Shown: one piece after another, positions 20,802-31,084 of the stretch
How positions within the stretch are numbered: the first letter of the stretch is position 1
How the letters are laid out: every line of letters begins with the position of its first letter
Source of the DNA: Halisarca cf. caerulea
Taxonomy: Eukaryota; Porifera; Demospongiae; Chondrillida; Halisarcidae
Reading direction: 5' to 3'
NCBI GenBank assembly: GCA_963170055.1
Contig: CAUJGJ010000397.1
Span: 7,819,301 to 7,864,300 of the forward strand
Length of the DNA: 45,000 nt
The notes under the pieces: generated by a model
The model's input: only the letters and a program-made list of their open reading frames with translations
The model's database searches: none
Told to the model about the DNA's origin: nothing
Translations under genes and position numbers: made by a program

Positions 20802-21362
20802 ATGGTTGTTTCCTGTATAATGCTGTTGATGTTTGCTATCGATTTTGTATTGACTCGTCCGTTTAATAAATGTAATGTGAGTCAAAATGAAAATACGCAA
20901 CACTATTTCGGTTATAATTTGACTCACAGTAAGATGGAAACTAACTTCAGAGATTGTACAGAATTGAAATTGCATTTTCTACGAATATGTCCAAATCTGA
21001 CAAATATGCCGCATAATGTTGTCTTTTCAGTAGCAATAAAAAGACGTCGCCATTCTGTGTTTAATGAGCACTTATCGAAACGTTCGTTTTATTACGCACG
21101 ATTATTACTATTACTGTTACTCTTAGCTGGCGATGTCGAACGTAATCCAGGACCTGTAGACAGCATGGAAGATAAACAGAAGAAAAATTGTATATCTACT
21201 GTAATGGATTGCAGTGACAGGGATAAGGAACTCAAAGAAAAAAGTAGCAATTCTCATGTAGATAGACTGGAACAATTTGCTATTAGTCAAAGGAAACATC
21301 GGGAGAAAGAGAGTATAAAACAGAGAGAATCTCGACTGGAAGTGATGAAGATTACACAGAAA
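20802..21362 (+). CDS. Helitron N-terminal part with intact 2A peptide
   Basis: The first ATG in the open frame is at 20802, but the frame also continues upstream across the retroelement insertion, so this need not be the true start. Residues 1-18 are hydrophobic (VVSCIMLLMFAIDFVL, signal-like). A Cys-containing middle and a basic KRRRH patch follow. Residues 101-118 are a run of eight leucines followed by AGDVERNPGP (DVERNPGP at 21132-21155), matching the 2A consensus D-x-E-x-NPGP. After it comes a charged, coiled-coil-prone stretch (KHREKESIKQRESRLE) typical of the region upstream of Helitron Rep. A MITE interrupts the frame at 21363. Ribosome skipping would detach the leader from Rep-helicase; this is inferred. 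Confidence 0.7.
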
Positions 21363-21617
21363 CAAGTAATTCGAGTTAAAAACTCGTGGGGGCTGCCGCC
21401 CCACGCACTCGAATCACTTGCAAAGCATTGGAGGGTAAGTGCACAGCTGAACATTCATTAAACATACTGTTTATTGTAACTGGACGATTGTTTTGAAAAC
21501 AATTGCCATATTTGGCAATTGTTTTCAAAACAATTCCTATAACTCATTTCTGTATAAATTCATACTTCTCTATTACTATTATATAAATTCTCTATTATAA
21601 GACTTTTCTTCAAATCC

Positions 21618-21648
<31 letters not shown>

Positions 21649-21715
21649 CGGACGAGCGTTACACACCGGAAGTCCAAATGAAAACAATATAGGGGCTGCC
21701 TGTGGCAGCCCCTAA
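21363..21715. mobile_element. Hairpin-ended MITE, copy 1
   Basis: The left end folds as CAAGTAATTCGAGTT against ACTCGAATCACTTG with an inner GTGGGG…CCCCAC stem. The right end is GGGGCTGCCTGTGGCAGCCCC. In between are a 22 bp perfect stem-loop (21487-21534) and a (TA)n run (21626-21650). Removing 21363-21715 with one AAA rejoins the Helitron frame (ITQK then CIELETAE), so the host duplication is AAA. It is related to 24323-24671. Confidence 0.75.
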
Positions 21716-22690
21716 AAATGCATTGAACTGGAGACTGCAGAAGAACGTGACAAGAGGCTAGGAATATTAGTTGCAAATCAACACAAACGTTTGGAAAAGG
21801 AGACAGCAGAAGATAGGGATAAAAGGCTGATAAAGTTGGTTTCAAACCAACAGAAGCGTCTAGAGAAGGAAACAAAGGAAGATAGGGATAAAAGGCTCAC
21901 AATGTTGATTAAAAATCAACAGAAGCATCTAGAGAAGGAGACAGCAGAAGATAGGGATAAAAGACTCAGAACGCTGGTTACAAACCAGCAGAAGCGATTA
22001 GAAAAGGAAACAGCAGAAAATAGGGATAAAAGACTCAGAACGTTGGTTACAAACCAGCAGAAGCGATTATAAAAGGAAACAGTAGAAGAAAGAGATAAGA
22101 GGCTGAAAGTATTGCTTACAAATCAACAGAAACGACTAGAGAAGGAAACTGAAGAGATGAGGTCCAAAAAACTGAAAGTGTACCAGGAATACAGAAAGAA
22201 GCAGCTGGACAAAGAAAGTCCTGAAGACCGAACAGCAAGACTGGAAATGATGGCAAAATATAGGAAAGCTAAGTTGGAAATGGCAACTGAAGAGGAAGAA
22301 ATGAAGAGGAAAGAAAATGCTTTCCAAAGAAAACGGCGATGGCAGGAAGGGGAATCCGAAGGAGCAAAAAAGGAAAGACTAGTAAAGGAAAGATTGCAAA
22401 AGAAGCAAGCCAGGGAAAAGAAAAATGTGCAGTACAAGTTGGTAAGAACTGTGAGGATGAAGAATTGAAGGGAAAGGTCCGACAGCAGCAAGAAAGGAAG
22501 CGAAGATGGAAAGAAGGGGAATCAGAGGAATCCAAAAGAGCAAGGCTGGAGAAAGATAGGCTACGTAAGAAGCAAGCTCGGGAAAGAAAGCAAAGTAAAT
22601 CTATTGAGGAAAATGGACTTTCAGAACAGCAGCAAATCGCACCACTGACCACATCTGAAGCACAATTGTTTACAATAGGGACAAATTCTT
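21716..22690 (+). pseudogene. Helitron coiled-coil repeat region
   Basis: Six or so tandem 69 bp (23-residue) repeats, each close to ETAEDRDKRLRTLVTNQQKR, run from 21725 to about 22140. Lower-similarity ERLEK/RKKQ-rich helices (to about 22660) follow. Arg/Glu-rich helices of this kind (RLE-ET-E-R) precede the Rep domain in many Helitron proteins. One repeat has GAA changed to TAA (22070-22072), giving a stop. Frame changes near 22435 and near 22687 separate the pieces. The repeats suggest recent unequal exchange or slippage. Confidence 0.7.
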
Positions 22691-24322
22691 AACGGCTATA
22701 TGTAATGGACCATCTTGTGCATGCTTTGCATGTCTAAAGTTGTGCTATAAAGAGAATGCTCATTTGTGTTCATGTGAGGATGCAAATAAGCTTACATCAC
22801 ATCTAACAGGAAATTCACAATTCATTACTGCTGAATGGTTCTGCAATAGATGTATATCAGCACTGAATAGGAAGAAAATTCCCAGCACTTCAAGGTGGAA
22901 TAGAATGAGTACTGCTTCTGTGCCGCAAGAACTTCAAGACCTAAACAGCATGGAAGAGCGCCTCATTGCACGTGTGGCACCATTTATGAAGTTAGTTCTT
23001 CTGCCACGTGGTGGACAAAGAGGAATAACTGGGCAGGTCATCAATTTTCCATCATCCATGTCTGAAGTCTTTAATCAACTTCCCTGACCAGCGACTGGTA
23101 GCGACATTGTGTACATAAAGCCACCCACTGCATCGAAAGAATCCAAACCATTGTACTATCGGTGTCGCTATACTATTGTCATGAATGCATTGCAATGGTT
23201 GAAAGAAAACAACTCTGCTTACAAGAATGTGAAAATCACAGAGCATTGCCAGGAGAACTTTATAGAAACTGAAAACGAGGAAGAGGCAATGGAAGAATCA
23301 GGTGTTGTCTGCAGCGATTTCCTGATGCCAGATGTACCAGTAACTAACTACTTGCAAGAAGGTACTTTTCCAGTGCATCAACTTGAGAAGATCACAAGTG
23401 CTCCACTGAGCATTTTCAACGAGCAACAACTTGAGGTTCTTGCTTTTCCAACACTTCATCCTGATGGAAACAATGGATTTGGTACTCATTGACAAATTTC
23501 AATTACACCTTTGGACTATTTTCAATCAAGAATAATGAGTAAAGATTCACGCTGGGCCAAACACCCATCATATATATTCTGGGCTTGTAACATTGTGGAA
23601 GCGATAAAATTACAAAGTAGTATATCAATTGCTCTCCGCCTTCGAAATCCAACATCTGTAAGGAAGAACAAACAAAAGAAAACTTTGACTGCAGGAGATC
23701 TACGTAGCACTGGAGTAGGGGAAAATCCCGATGTTCGTGAAAACTGCTACAGCTTCATGCGAGATATTAGAGGAACTGCAGCATACTGGCAATCAGCAAG
23801 GATACAACTGTTTGCAATGCTACGTACACTTGGTCCACCCACTTTCTTTATTACATTTAGTGCAGATGATCACCATTGGAAAGATTTGATGGTGGTTTTA
23901 GCAAGTTGCAGTGGAAGGAATATCTCCAATGAACAAATGGACGAGCTATCTGATGAAGAAAGAAGAACACTCATGACAAGCAATCCTGTTGTCACAGCAC
24001 GCCATTTTCAACACCGCTTCCAGTCCCTAGTGAAAGAAATCATAAAGGGATCTGGAAGGCCAATTGGAGAGGTAACAGATTTCTTTTGGAGAGTAGAATT
24101 TCAACTCAGAGGATCACCACACATCCATTCCTTGTGGTGGATCAAAGATGCCCCTAATCTTGATACAGTAGAGGGAAGAACGGCAGCTCCTGACCTTATC
24201 GATCGTTACATTTCTGCAAGAATTCCAGAAGAAGGATCTAGTGAAGACAGCTTGCGATTCTAGTCCTTCGAGTTCAGAAACATAGTCATATGTCTACTTG
24301 CATCAAGAAGGACAAAAAAAAA
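22691..24322 (+). pseudogene. Helitron Cys-rich/DUF6570-like segment and Rep (HUH) domain
   Basis: The frame opens with a Cys-rich block (CACFACLKLC…CSC, then FCNRCISAL) and a KIPSTSRWN…PQELQDLNSMEERLIARVAPFM segment, as seen upstream of Rep in animal Helitrons. A TGA at 23085 and a TGA at 23490 interrupt it. From 23511 the Helitron-like N domain reads FFITFSADDHHWKDL, NPVVTARHF, FWRVEFQLRGSPHIH (the H-x-H of the HUH nuclease) and WWIKDAPNL. Rep nicks and joins single-stranded DNA in rolling-circle transposition. A one-base loss near 24258 shifts the frame to LVLRVQKHSHMSTC. The MITE at 24323 ends the block. Confidence 0.85.
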
Positions 24323-24535
24323 CAAGCGATTCGAGTTTAAAAAACTCGTGGGCCGCCTACGGCCCTGGAAACTCAAATCGCTTGGAAATCGGCGTTATTG
24401 ACTAAAATAATTTTCGAAGAACTCTTCTGGTCTAAAAGACCCTTCGCTGATAAAATCAGGAGCAAACGAATGAATTTCACCGAAATATAGCCGAAAGATT
24501 TTGTACCGACTTCGCGTCCGCCATGTTGTTGACAT

Positions 24536-24601
<66 letters not shown>

Positions 24602-24671
24602 ACATTGTTCCAGACGTTCCGGACACTTCCGGTGAAAGTAAAAACAATATAGGGCCGCCTTCCGGCAGCCC
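24323..24671. mobile_element. Hairpin-ended MITE, copy 2
   Basis: CAAGCGATTCGAGTTT (24323-24338) folds onto AAACTCAAATCGCTTG (24369-24384) around an inner GGGCCG…CGGCCC stem. The right end is GGGCCGCCTTCCGGCAGCCC. A (TA)n run occupies about 24533-24599. AAACAATATAGGG before the right hairpin is shared with copy 1. It is flanked by A-runs and is 349 bp long, against 353 bp for copy 1. Confidence 0.75.
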
Positions 24672-25246
24672 AAAAAATCAAAAGAATGTCGTTTTGACTT
24701 TCCACAACCTCTATCGTCCACTACTCGTCTCAAGAATAATGAAGATGTAGGCAACAAGTCCCGCTTCTATATTCTCAGGAGAACCGATGGTGAAGAAAAT
24801 GTCAACCCGTACAATGCTCCATTACTTTTAGCATGGCAGGCCAACATGGATATACAGTTGATTGGATCAGTTTATGGGACAGCATCTTACATATGTTCAT
24901 ACATGTGCAAAGGTGAGAGCGAAGAGGTGAAGAAGGCTATCAGTGATTCCCTTCAATCACTAGCACCGAATGCTTCACTTCGAAAACGACTATCTAAATT
25001 GGGAAACACTATGCTTTCACATAGGCAGCTAAGTGGCCAAGAGGCAGCCTATCGGTTGTGCCACTTACCATTGAAGGATTCGTCGCGTAAAGTTGTCTTT
25101 ATCAACACTGTTCCTCCCGAAAAGAGAACAAGGATTCTCAAGAATTGGTCCGAGTTACTTGAGCTGGATGACATGGATACAAATCTTTTTCAACCTGGAC
25201 TATTTGACAGATATGCTGCAAGACCACAGGAAGATGAATTGAGAAG
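24672..25246 (+). pseudogene. Helitron Rep C-terminal region
   Basis: It resumes with CRFDFPQPLS, then RFYILRR and NPYNAPLLLAWQANMDIQLIG…YICSYMCKGE, a conserved Helitron stretch after the nuclease that includes the region where the catalytic tyrosines normally lie. YICSYMCK has the Y-x3-Y spacing of a two-tyrosine Rep. The frame breaks at about 25245, just before the helicase linker MTLAHFSVWY. Confidence 0.8.
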
Positions 25247-26463
25247 ATGACGTTGGCTCACTTTTCTGTATGGTATGATAGTGTATATAGGGATGACACA
25301 CCAATGGGCAGCAGTGGGCGTCACATACAGCCTCGATTCAAATTGCAAGGTAATCTGGGATGGATCAAACTTTGTACAAAGCAAGCATGCCTTCGAACAC
25401 CCATTATGACACCACAAAGTCACGGTGACGAGTATTACTATTCACTGTTGCTGTTGTACATTCCGTGGAGACGTGAGAAGGAGGACTTACTTCTAAAGCA
25501 CGACAGCGCATTGTCAGCTTTTATTGCTCGTGAAAAGGAGATGAAAGTGCTAAATTGTGAACACCATACTTTTGCAGAAGAAGTACAAAGAGCAGTGCAG
25601 CAATTGCAAGCAGTTTCTGATGGCGCATACATGGATTTGGTTGCACCAAATGTTCAACATGGTGAACAGGAAGATGCTACTCATGTACCAGAGGAGCTGG
25701 ACCATGGTTTACACAATGCTGAAAATTATGTCCAAGATGAACAGGTGGATGTAGATGCTCTTCCCACAGTAGCAGATGATGATAATGCCAATGGAGCCCT
25801 CACACGCATGCGTCTCACTGATAAGGCCTTCACAGAATTGGTATGCAATTTGAATGCAAAACAGAGAGAAGCATTTGACATGGTAGTACAGTACACTAGC
25901 TCATTACACAAATTTCATCTCGGACAGGAGGCCCAACCCAAGCCCATCCGCATCTTCATAACTGGTGGTGCAGGGACGAGAAAGTCTTATGTGATTCGTG
26001 CCAACAGAGAACATATTGAGAGGTCAGTGCAAGGGAGTGATCAAGTGCATGGATGCATGTTCATGGCACCAACAGGTGTAGCTGCATTCAATGTGGATGG
26101 CCTAACAATTCACAGAGCTCTTAATCTTCAAGTTGAGCATAGAAGGTCTGCCTACCATTTGAAGTTAACAGCTGTAGCACTTCGAGAGCTGAGGATGCTG
26201 TGGAGAGGCATACATACCATCATCATTGATGAAATTAGCATGGTATCTTACGAAGTTCTCCAGTCTGTCCACTATCGACTGTGTGAGATATTTGCCAATA
26301 ATGACATCTTTGGAGGACTGAATATGATTGCAGTTGGTGACTTTTATCAGCTCTCACCTGTCAATGGACACTTTGTGTTTAGTGTGACAAAACTGCAGTC
26401 GAAACGCTTGGCATCTCACCTTTGGAAGGACTGCTTTCAAATAGTAGAATTAACTGAAATTGT
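25247..26463 (+). pseudogene. Helitron PIF1-like helicase, N-terminal half
   Basis: It opens with MTLAHFSVWYDSV, the usual link between Rep and helicase. Walker A reads FITGGAGTRKSYVI; family members have GTGKS, so the glycine before the lysine has become arginine (AGA), which should disable ATP binding. MAPTGVAAFNVDGLTIHRAL and Walker B IIIDEISMV follow, then GGLNMIAVGDFYQLSPV. The match ends at VELTEIV (26463), where the Crypton-like element begins, and resumes with RQQKDSSFSDLLNRVR at 32083. Confidence 0.9.
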
Positions 26464-26515
26464 TGTATGGTTGGGCATTAGATCAAAGGGACCGACAGGG
26501 CAGTATTTTTTGTTG

Positions 26516-26555
26516 TTGCCCTGTTTGCGGTTAGAACTGACCGCAAACAGGGCAA
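26516..26555. repeat. Left-end hairpin of the Crypton-like element
   Basis: TTGCCCTGTTTGCGGTTAG pairs with CTGACCGCAAACAGGGCAA with one mismatch and a two-base loop. The bordering GGGCAATA…TATTGCCC pair adds a second possible stem. Confidence 0.8.
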
Positions 26556-26559
26556 TAAC

Positions 26560-27107
26560 CTAGAAGAGCCCTGGGCTACTACTCGCTATTGCCCTGCTCG
26601 GATTACTCGTAGATAGTGTATAGTTTACCGTCGAAAGTTTGAAACTAATGAACAAATGAAGAAGAAAACTCACTTATTTCAACAACGCTGGGTTACAACT
26701 TGGGACGGTTTACGAGTTACACGTCGAAACTTTCAAGCAAAAGACTCCGTGACCAAATGAGAAATTCGCTTCCTTGGACAACGTCACCATTGCGCGTCTT
26801 CCACGAGAAATATCCGACAATACACTTTTCTGCTAAGAAAACTCAGTTTAGGAGTCAAACGTCAAAAGTCTAAAACAAAAGAACGACTGAAACTGAATCA
26901 CGATAACGTACACCGCCAATCGTATAGTGCATTGAACTTAAGCGCTCACAACTATTACTTATTAATTTTAAAAGCATAGACCCTATTTATGTGGGTCAAG
27001 TATCTCACCTATGATAGTTTGTATTGAATAGCCATACAATAAAATGCAAAATAATAATTGCTATATAGTATGCTTACAATTATAAGGGAGTAGAATAAAA
27101 AGCTGTA
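26560..27107. other. Left non-coding flank of the Crypton-like element
   Basis: No gene. About 26815-26965 resembles 31800-31985 in the same orientation (shared CTAAAACAAAAGAACGA, GCCAATCGTA/GCCATTTGTA and AAGCGCTCACAAC). The remainder is AT-rich 3' flank of the recombinase gene. Confidence 0.5.
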
Positions 27108-27849
27108 TTAAAATTCAGCAAATATGTTGTTAGGGTTGATCCCTTCTAAATAGTTGACTGCTGGAATACATGCAGGCTGCTGTTGTTGTACAATGTTGAG
27201 GGTTACTGGACCAGCAAAAGTGCAGCCAGAGAATGAGGGTATAGATAGAGGGGGTATTGGCTGCTGCGTTGCTGGCATATGTGGCGGGCCATGGCATTCC
27301 TTTGGTGCACTACTGGATGTGCCTTGTTGTGGCTGACTGTTCCAGGTGGTGGTTTTGTTGTTCATTATCTCAGACACAGCCAGCCTCTGCTCATCAGAGA
27401 CCCTCTGGTATTTTCTTAGTGCTTCAACAGTACGGTGTCCTGTTCTTTCTTGGATCAACCTCTCTGGAAGCCCATGCTGGAAGAGTTTGGTTGCTCCATA
27501 AGCTCGCAAGCTGTGGTTGCTGTAAATGATGGAAAGACCAGCCTGTTTGCTCATGGTTTTCATCATTTGCCCCAGCTTGTTCTTCCCCATAGGTTGTCTA
27601 GAGAACCATGGCTTAAGAGGGTCATCAGGTGTTCTGGACAAGGGTTGCAGGTAGAAAACATCATCCTCAAGAGCATTCTTGGGGACTTTCAGGAAGTACT
27701 GATCCAGAATATCTACATGGCATCTCAGTCCTGCATTAACATCTTCATATTGGACAACAACTTTGTTCTCAATTTTCAACTGCTTGAGGCCCCCAGACCG
27801 ATTCTTTGATCCATGTTCTGTGTATTCATAGCAGACCCGAACATTTCCA
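27108..27849 (-). pseudogene. Crypton-type tyrosine recombinase, C-terminal part
   Basis: It reads YGNVRVCYEYTEHGSKNRSG, as in DUF3504-like recombinases related to ZMYM2 and QRICH1 proteins. NHSLRAYGATKL (the H-x-x-R box) and ERTGHRTVEALRKYQRV (second histidine and nucleophilic tyrosine) follow, then a Gln/Pro-rich tail and a stop at 27108. Tyrosine recombinases cut and rejoin DNA through a 3'-phosphotyrosine. The N-terminal part lies at 31085-31741 beyond a Harbinger element. Joining the two through one TTA leaves a one-base frame offset, so a further small indel is present. Confidence 0.85.
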
Positions 27850-27900
27850 TAAAGCCTACCATACACGAGGCAACTTTCAAGCAACTTAGTTGAAAGCAAC

Positions 27901-28069
27901 TCAAAGTTGCTAACAGTTGCTTCGTGTATGTTACGAAGTTGCTACATAAAAAATTGAAGGCAACAGTTGCCAAAAAGTCGCGGGGTGGTCTACTTCAGGC
28001 AACTAGTTGCTGAAAACATCAAAGACGCCGACTATTCAGTGACGTCATTGAGGCTGTCTGCGCGGGAAG
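27901..28069. promoter_or_regulatory. Left subterminal GTTGC/GCAAC cluster and promoter
   Basis: About ten GTTGC or GCAAC pentamers in 110 bp continue the pattern of the terminal repeat. They are probable binding sites for the transposon's own proteins. A CRE-type TGACGTCA (about 28041) and AAGATGGCG (28068) sit just before the MADF start. Confidence 0.6.
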
Positions 28070-29591
28070 ATGGCGAACTTCAAGTGGACTGATCAGAAGA
28101 CTGACGAGCTTATTACCATGTATCAAGCCAGGCCATGCCTATACAATAATTTAAGCGACGATTACTCCAATCGGGACACAAGAAGAAAGGCTTTAGAGGA
28201 GATTGCGTCGGCTTTTGGGCTGAGTGGTGAGTTGTACCGTACGCGATCGGTTCAATAAGGTTGGATTGCAGTTACTCGATTTGTGCTTTGTGTATAGCCG
28301 ATGATATTACCAAGAAATGGAAGAACATTCAAACTATTTATTCTCGCGAGCGGGCAAAGATCAAGGACAAGAGTGGTGACGGTGTGGATGATGTTTATGT
28401 CCCCAAGTGGGTGTTTTTCAAAAAGCTAGAGTTCCTCCGCGATTTTGTGTCTGCAAGAACATCAATCTCCAATCTCCAGGTAGGCATGAAGTAGTGCGAT
28501 AACATTGCAATCCATGGTTACCGTAGTATCATTCTATTTAATATATGTCAGTGTCTAAGGGCATGACATTATATAGATTAGCACTGATGCAATTGTTTAA
28601 TGAGTAATTGGAAAAGGGTAGTGAGCAATAACTGCTCTGTTAGCTAAAGTGTTAGCAATTACACCATGTCCTTTTGCCATTCCACTTCACCGTCCTTTGA
28701 GTTGAAATACTGGCAGAGTTGGTCTCGTAGGTTCTTGGCTGATAAGGTGTAGTTGTTGCTTCCCTGCCTTGTTATGGTTGCTAGTCCTGTGGGCTGCGGT
28801 CCATTATGCCAATTTCCTGGTTGACAGACATGTGTTTGTGGGTCCTCAATGTCCATACTCCCTGGTGGAGTATAGAGTGCACAGGCCTCGGTACGTGAAC
28901 GTAAATAATTGTGTAAAGTACAGCATGCCATAGTTATAGACTCCACTTTTTCTGGTATCAAGCCAATTGGTGTCATAAATATCCGAAAGCGGTTTGCAAG
29001 AATACCAAAAGCATTTTCAACTACACAACGAGCACGGCTCAATCGATAGTTGAATATCCTTCTTTCTGTTGTCAGTCCTACTTGACTATATGGCTTTAGT
29101 ATGTATGATTTGAGAGGAAAAGCATCATCTGCAACGATGATGTGGGGAAACTCAATCTGTATACCAGGCAGAATGGAAGGCTCTGGAACATTCAAACGGT
29201 TGTGTTCTAAATGTTGATAGAGGTCACAGTTCCTGAATACTCCGCCATCAGATATCCTACCGTTGCAGCCTATGTCAACATAGATGAACTTGTAGTTGGC
29301 GTCCACAAGGGCTAATAGGACCATACTGAAGCTGTGCTTATAATTAAAATAGTAAGATCCACTATTAGGAGGCGGCTTGATCATAATGTGCTTTCCGTCC
29401 ATAGCCCCAATACAATTATTGAAATTCCATTTGACAAGAAAATCAGCTGCAATGTGTTTCCATTCCTCCTTAGTTTTGGGAACCTAGTATATAAGTATAT
29501 AAAGATGATGTTTGACATGCATCAGTGACATGGCTTTTCAGTCACTGGTATTGACCACACTTATAGTTTACGCTGTATAAAAAATTAATAG

Positions 29592-29643
<52 letters not shown>

Positions 29644-29681
29644 ATGTGTGTGTGTGTGTGCATATGTGTGTGCGTGCGTGC

Positions 29682-29724
<43 letters not shown>

Positions 29725-30248
29725 ACAATTTAAAAATTTAAATTATTTTTATTTTTCTGTTTCAGGATGATCCTCCAGATAACCAGGTTTTGGAGGAGGA
29801 TATTGACAATGATATTGTTGATACTGATATACCCACAATTGTATCCACCAAAAAGCCAACAAAAGTGGGACGAAAGTCCAAAAAACGTAAAACAGAGGCT
29901 ATGGAAGATGAACTAATGCAGCTTGCTATTGATAACATGAGTAAAGCAGAGCCAGAACAACCCTCATTTGATGGATTTGACAAGTTTGGTCAGTATATAG
30001 CAAGTGAACTGCGGGGTATGCTCAACAGCCAGGTACAAGGATGGGCTAAGCTGCAAATCCAAACTATTTTGTTTGAATGTCAAATGCAGCAGTCTGGTCT
30101 GCAGTCACCATCATGTTCAATGATGCACATACCATTGGGTAGTCCAAGTCCAAGGTATGGTGGTCCATCCCACTCCATGCCAAGCCCATCCCCTATGCCA
30201 TCTCCAGCTGCTGTGTCCGAAACTTCATTTTCTAGCACACAGTCTTAA
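28070..30248 (+). CDS. Harbinger MADF/Myb-like DNA-binding protein, three exons
   Basis: Exons are 28070-28226, 28298-28479 and 29766-30248, with GT-AG borders (AGTG/GTGAGT, GTATAG, CTCCAG/GTAGGC and TTTCAG). Phases agree, giving 273 residues. The N-terminal half is a MADF-type helix-turn-helix ([16 protein letters not shown]…[19 protein letters not shown]…[13 protein letters not shown]). The C-terminal exon is acidic, then basic ([10 protein letters not shown]), and has a BESS-like helix ([16 protein letters not shown]) and a Ser/Pro tail. In Harbinger elements this partner protein brings the transposase to the nucleus and the terminal DNA. The ATG follows GAAGATGGCG. No lesion seen. Confidence 0.85.
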
Positions 30249-30917
30249 GGACCTAGCTGCATTACATCTCCATTGTTTTCTAGGCTATAGCTTAGCCTAT
30301 TGTAATAGTTTGACATGGTATGACATTGATTTTATGTACTACCCATTTGTGATAATATTTACCTTCATATATTCACTCAGTCCATCAATAATGGCTGCAC
30401 ATGTTTCTGGAACAATCTTTCCTATGGTTTGTGAAGGGATGCGGTATAGGTACTGAAGGCTCTCGTATGTTTCACCTGCATGCAGACCCATAATTACAAT
30501 GGTTACCATTGAATCAGATGTCCATGCATATATTCAAAATTGATAACTTGGTCATTGAAGTAGCTTACCAGTAGCCAAGAAACGCAAAGTAACTGCCAAT
30601 CTTTCACCGGGTGGTATTGCTCGCCTCATTACTGTGTCCTGGCGGGTTACTCTTGGCCCTACAATCTGGAGGAGTTCCTCAAAGGTTGTTGCATCCATTC
30701 GTACAAAGTTTCAGTAACTGCTGACATCAAGAATGCGAAGTTCTTGCATGAGCTGATGGAAAGCCCCTTGACTCTCCCGGTTTCTGATCCACTCTCTGGT
30801 CCAGTGAATTCTATTTCTTCGCCTACTTCGTCTTCTTTGAAGGATCACAGCTATTAAAATGGCACAAGCAGCTCTCTTTTTGGTACCTCGCGCCATTATT
30901 CCATATTTTGGCGCCAA
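28659..30917 (-). pseudogene. Harbinger DDE transposase, three exons, one in-frame stop
   Basis: Exons on the minus strand are 30917-30569, 30475-30363 and 29483-28659. Splice borders are ACTG/GTAAGC, GCATGCAG, ATGAAG/GTAAAT and ATACTAG, phases agree, and the total is about 428 residues. The N-terminal exon has the arginine-rich HWTREWIRNRESQGAFHQL segment. The catalytic triad is visible: [16 protein letters not shown] and [10 protein letters not shown] single TGA (30711-30713) stands where an aromatic residue is usual between DVSSY and NFVRM. Exon 3 lies entirely inside intron 2 of the plus-strand MADF gene, so the two genes are antisense and interlocked. Apart from the TGA it looks functional. 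Confidence 0.88.
29596..29723. repeat. (TG)n microsatellite in MADF intron 2
   Basis: TG run with TGCA and GTGC interruptions, shortly upstream of the intron's acceptor site. Confidence 0.95.
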
Positions 30918-31034
30918 TAAACAGGAATAAACTGGTTACCCAGGTGGTTGTTTTGCAAGACTGGGTGACATTCAATCAGTAGTTGCTAACAAAGTTGCCA
31001 TTGAATATGTGAAGGCAACTTTCTTGCAACTACA
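30918..31034. promoter_or_regulatory. Right subterminal region of the Harbinger, transposase promoter side
   Basis: The outer part repeats GTTGC/GCAAC motifs (GTAGTTGCTAACAAAGTTGCC, AAGGCAAC, TTGCAAC). The inner part is only about 50 bp upstream of the transposase ATG. Confidence 0.55.
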
Positions 31035-31084
31035 GTTGCTTTCAACTAAGTTGCTTGAAAGTTGCCTCGTGTATGGTAGGCTTT

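Larger units (their letters stand above)
27853..31083. mobile_element. PIF/Harbinger DNA transposon, nearly intact
   Basis: It has 48 bp perfect terminal inverted repeats (27853-27900 and 31035-31082, starting AGCCTACCATACACGAGGC) and a 3 bp TAA duplication (27850-27852 and 31084-31086), the expected TWA target. It encodes a MADF-type protein on plus and a DDE transposase on minus, the usual two-gene layout. It splits the Crypton recombinase. The only clear lesion is one TGA in the transposase. Confidence 0.93.

Noticed and set aside
20780..20802. Head-to-head promoter between the minus-strand gene at 20779 and the plus-strand Helitron frame at 20802
   Set aside because: The T-run is the border of a retroelement with its target duplication, not a shared promoter.
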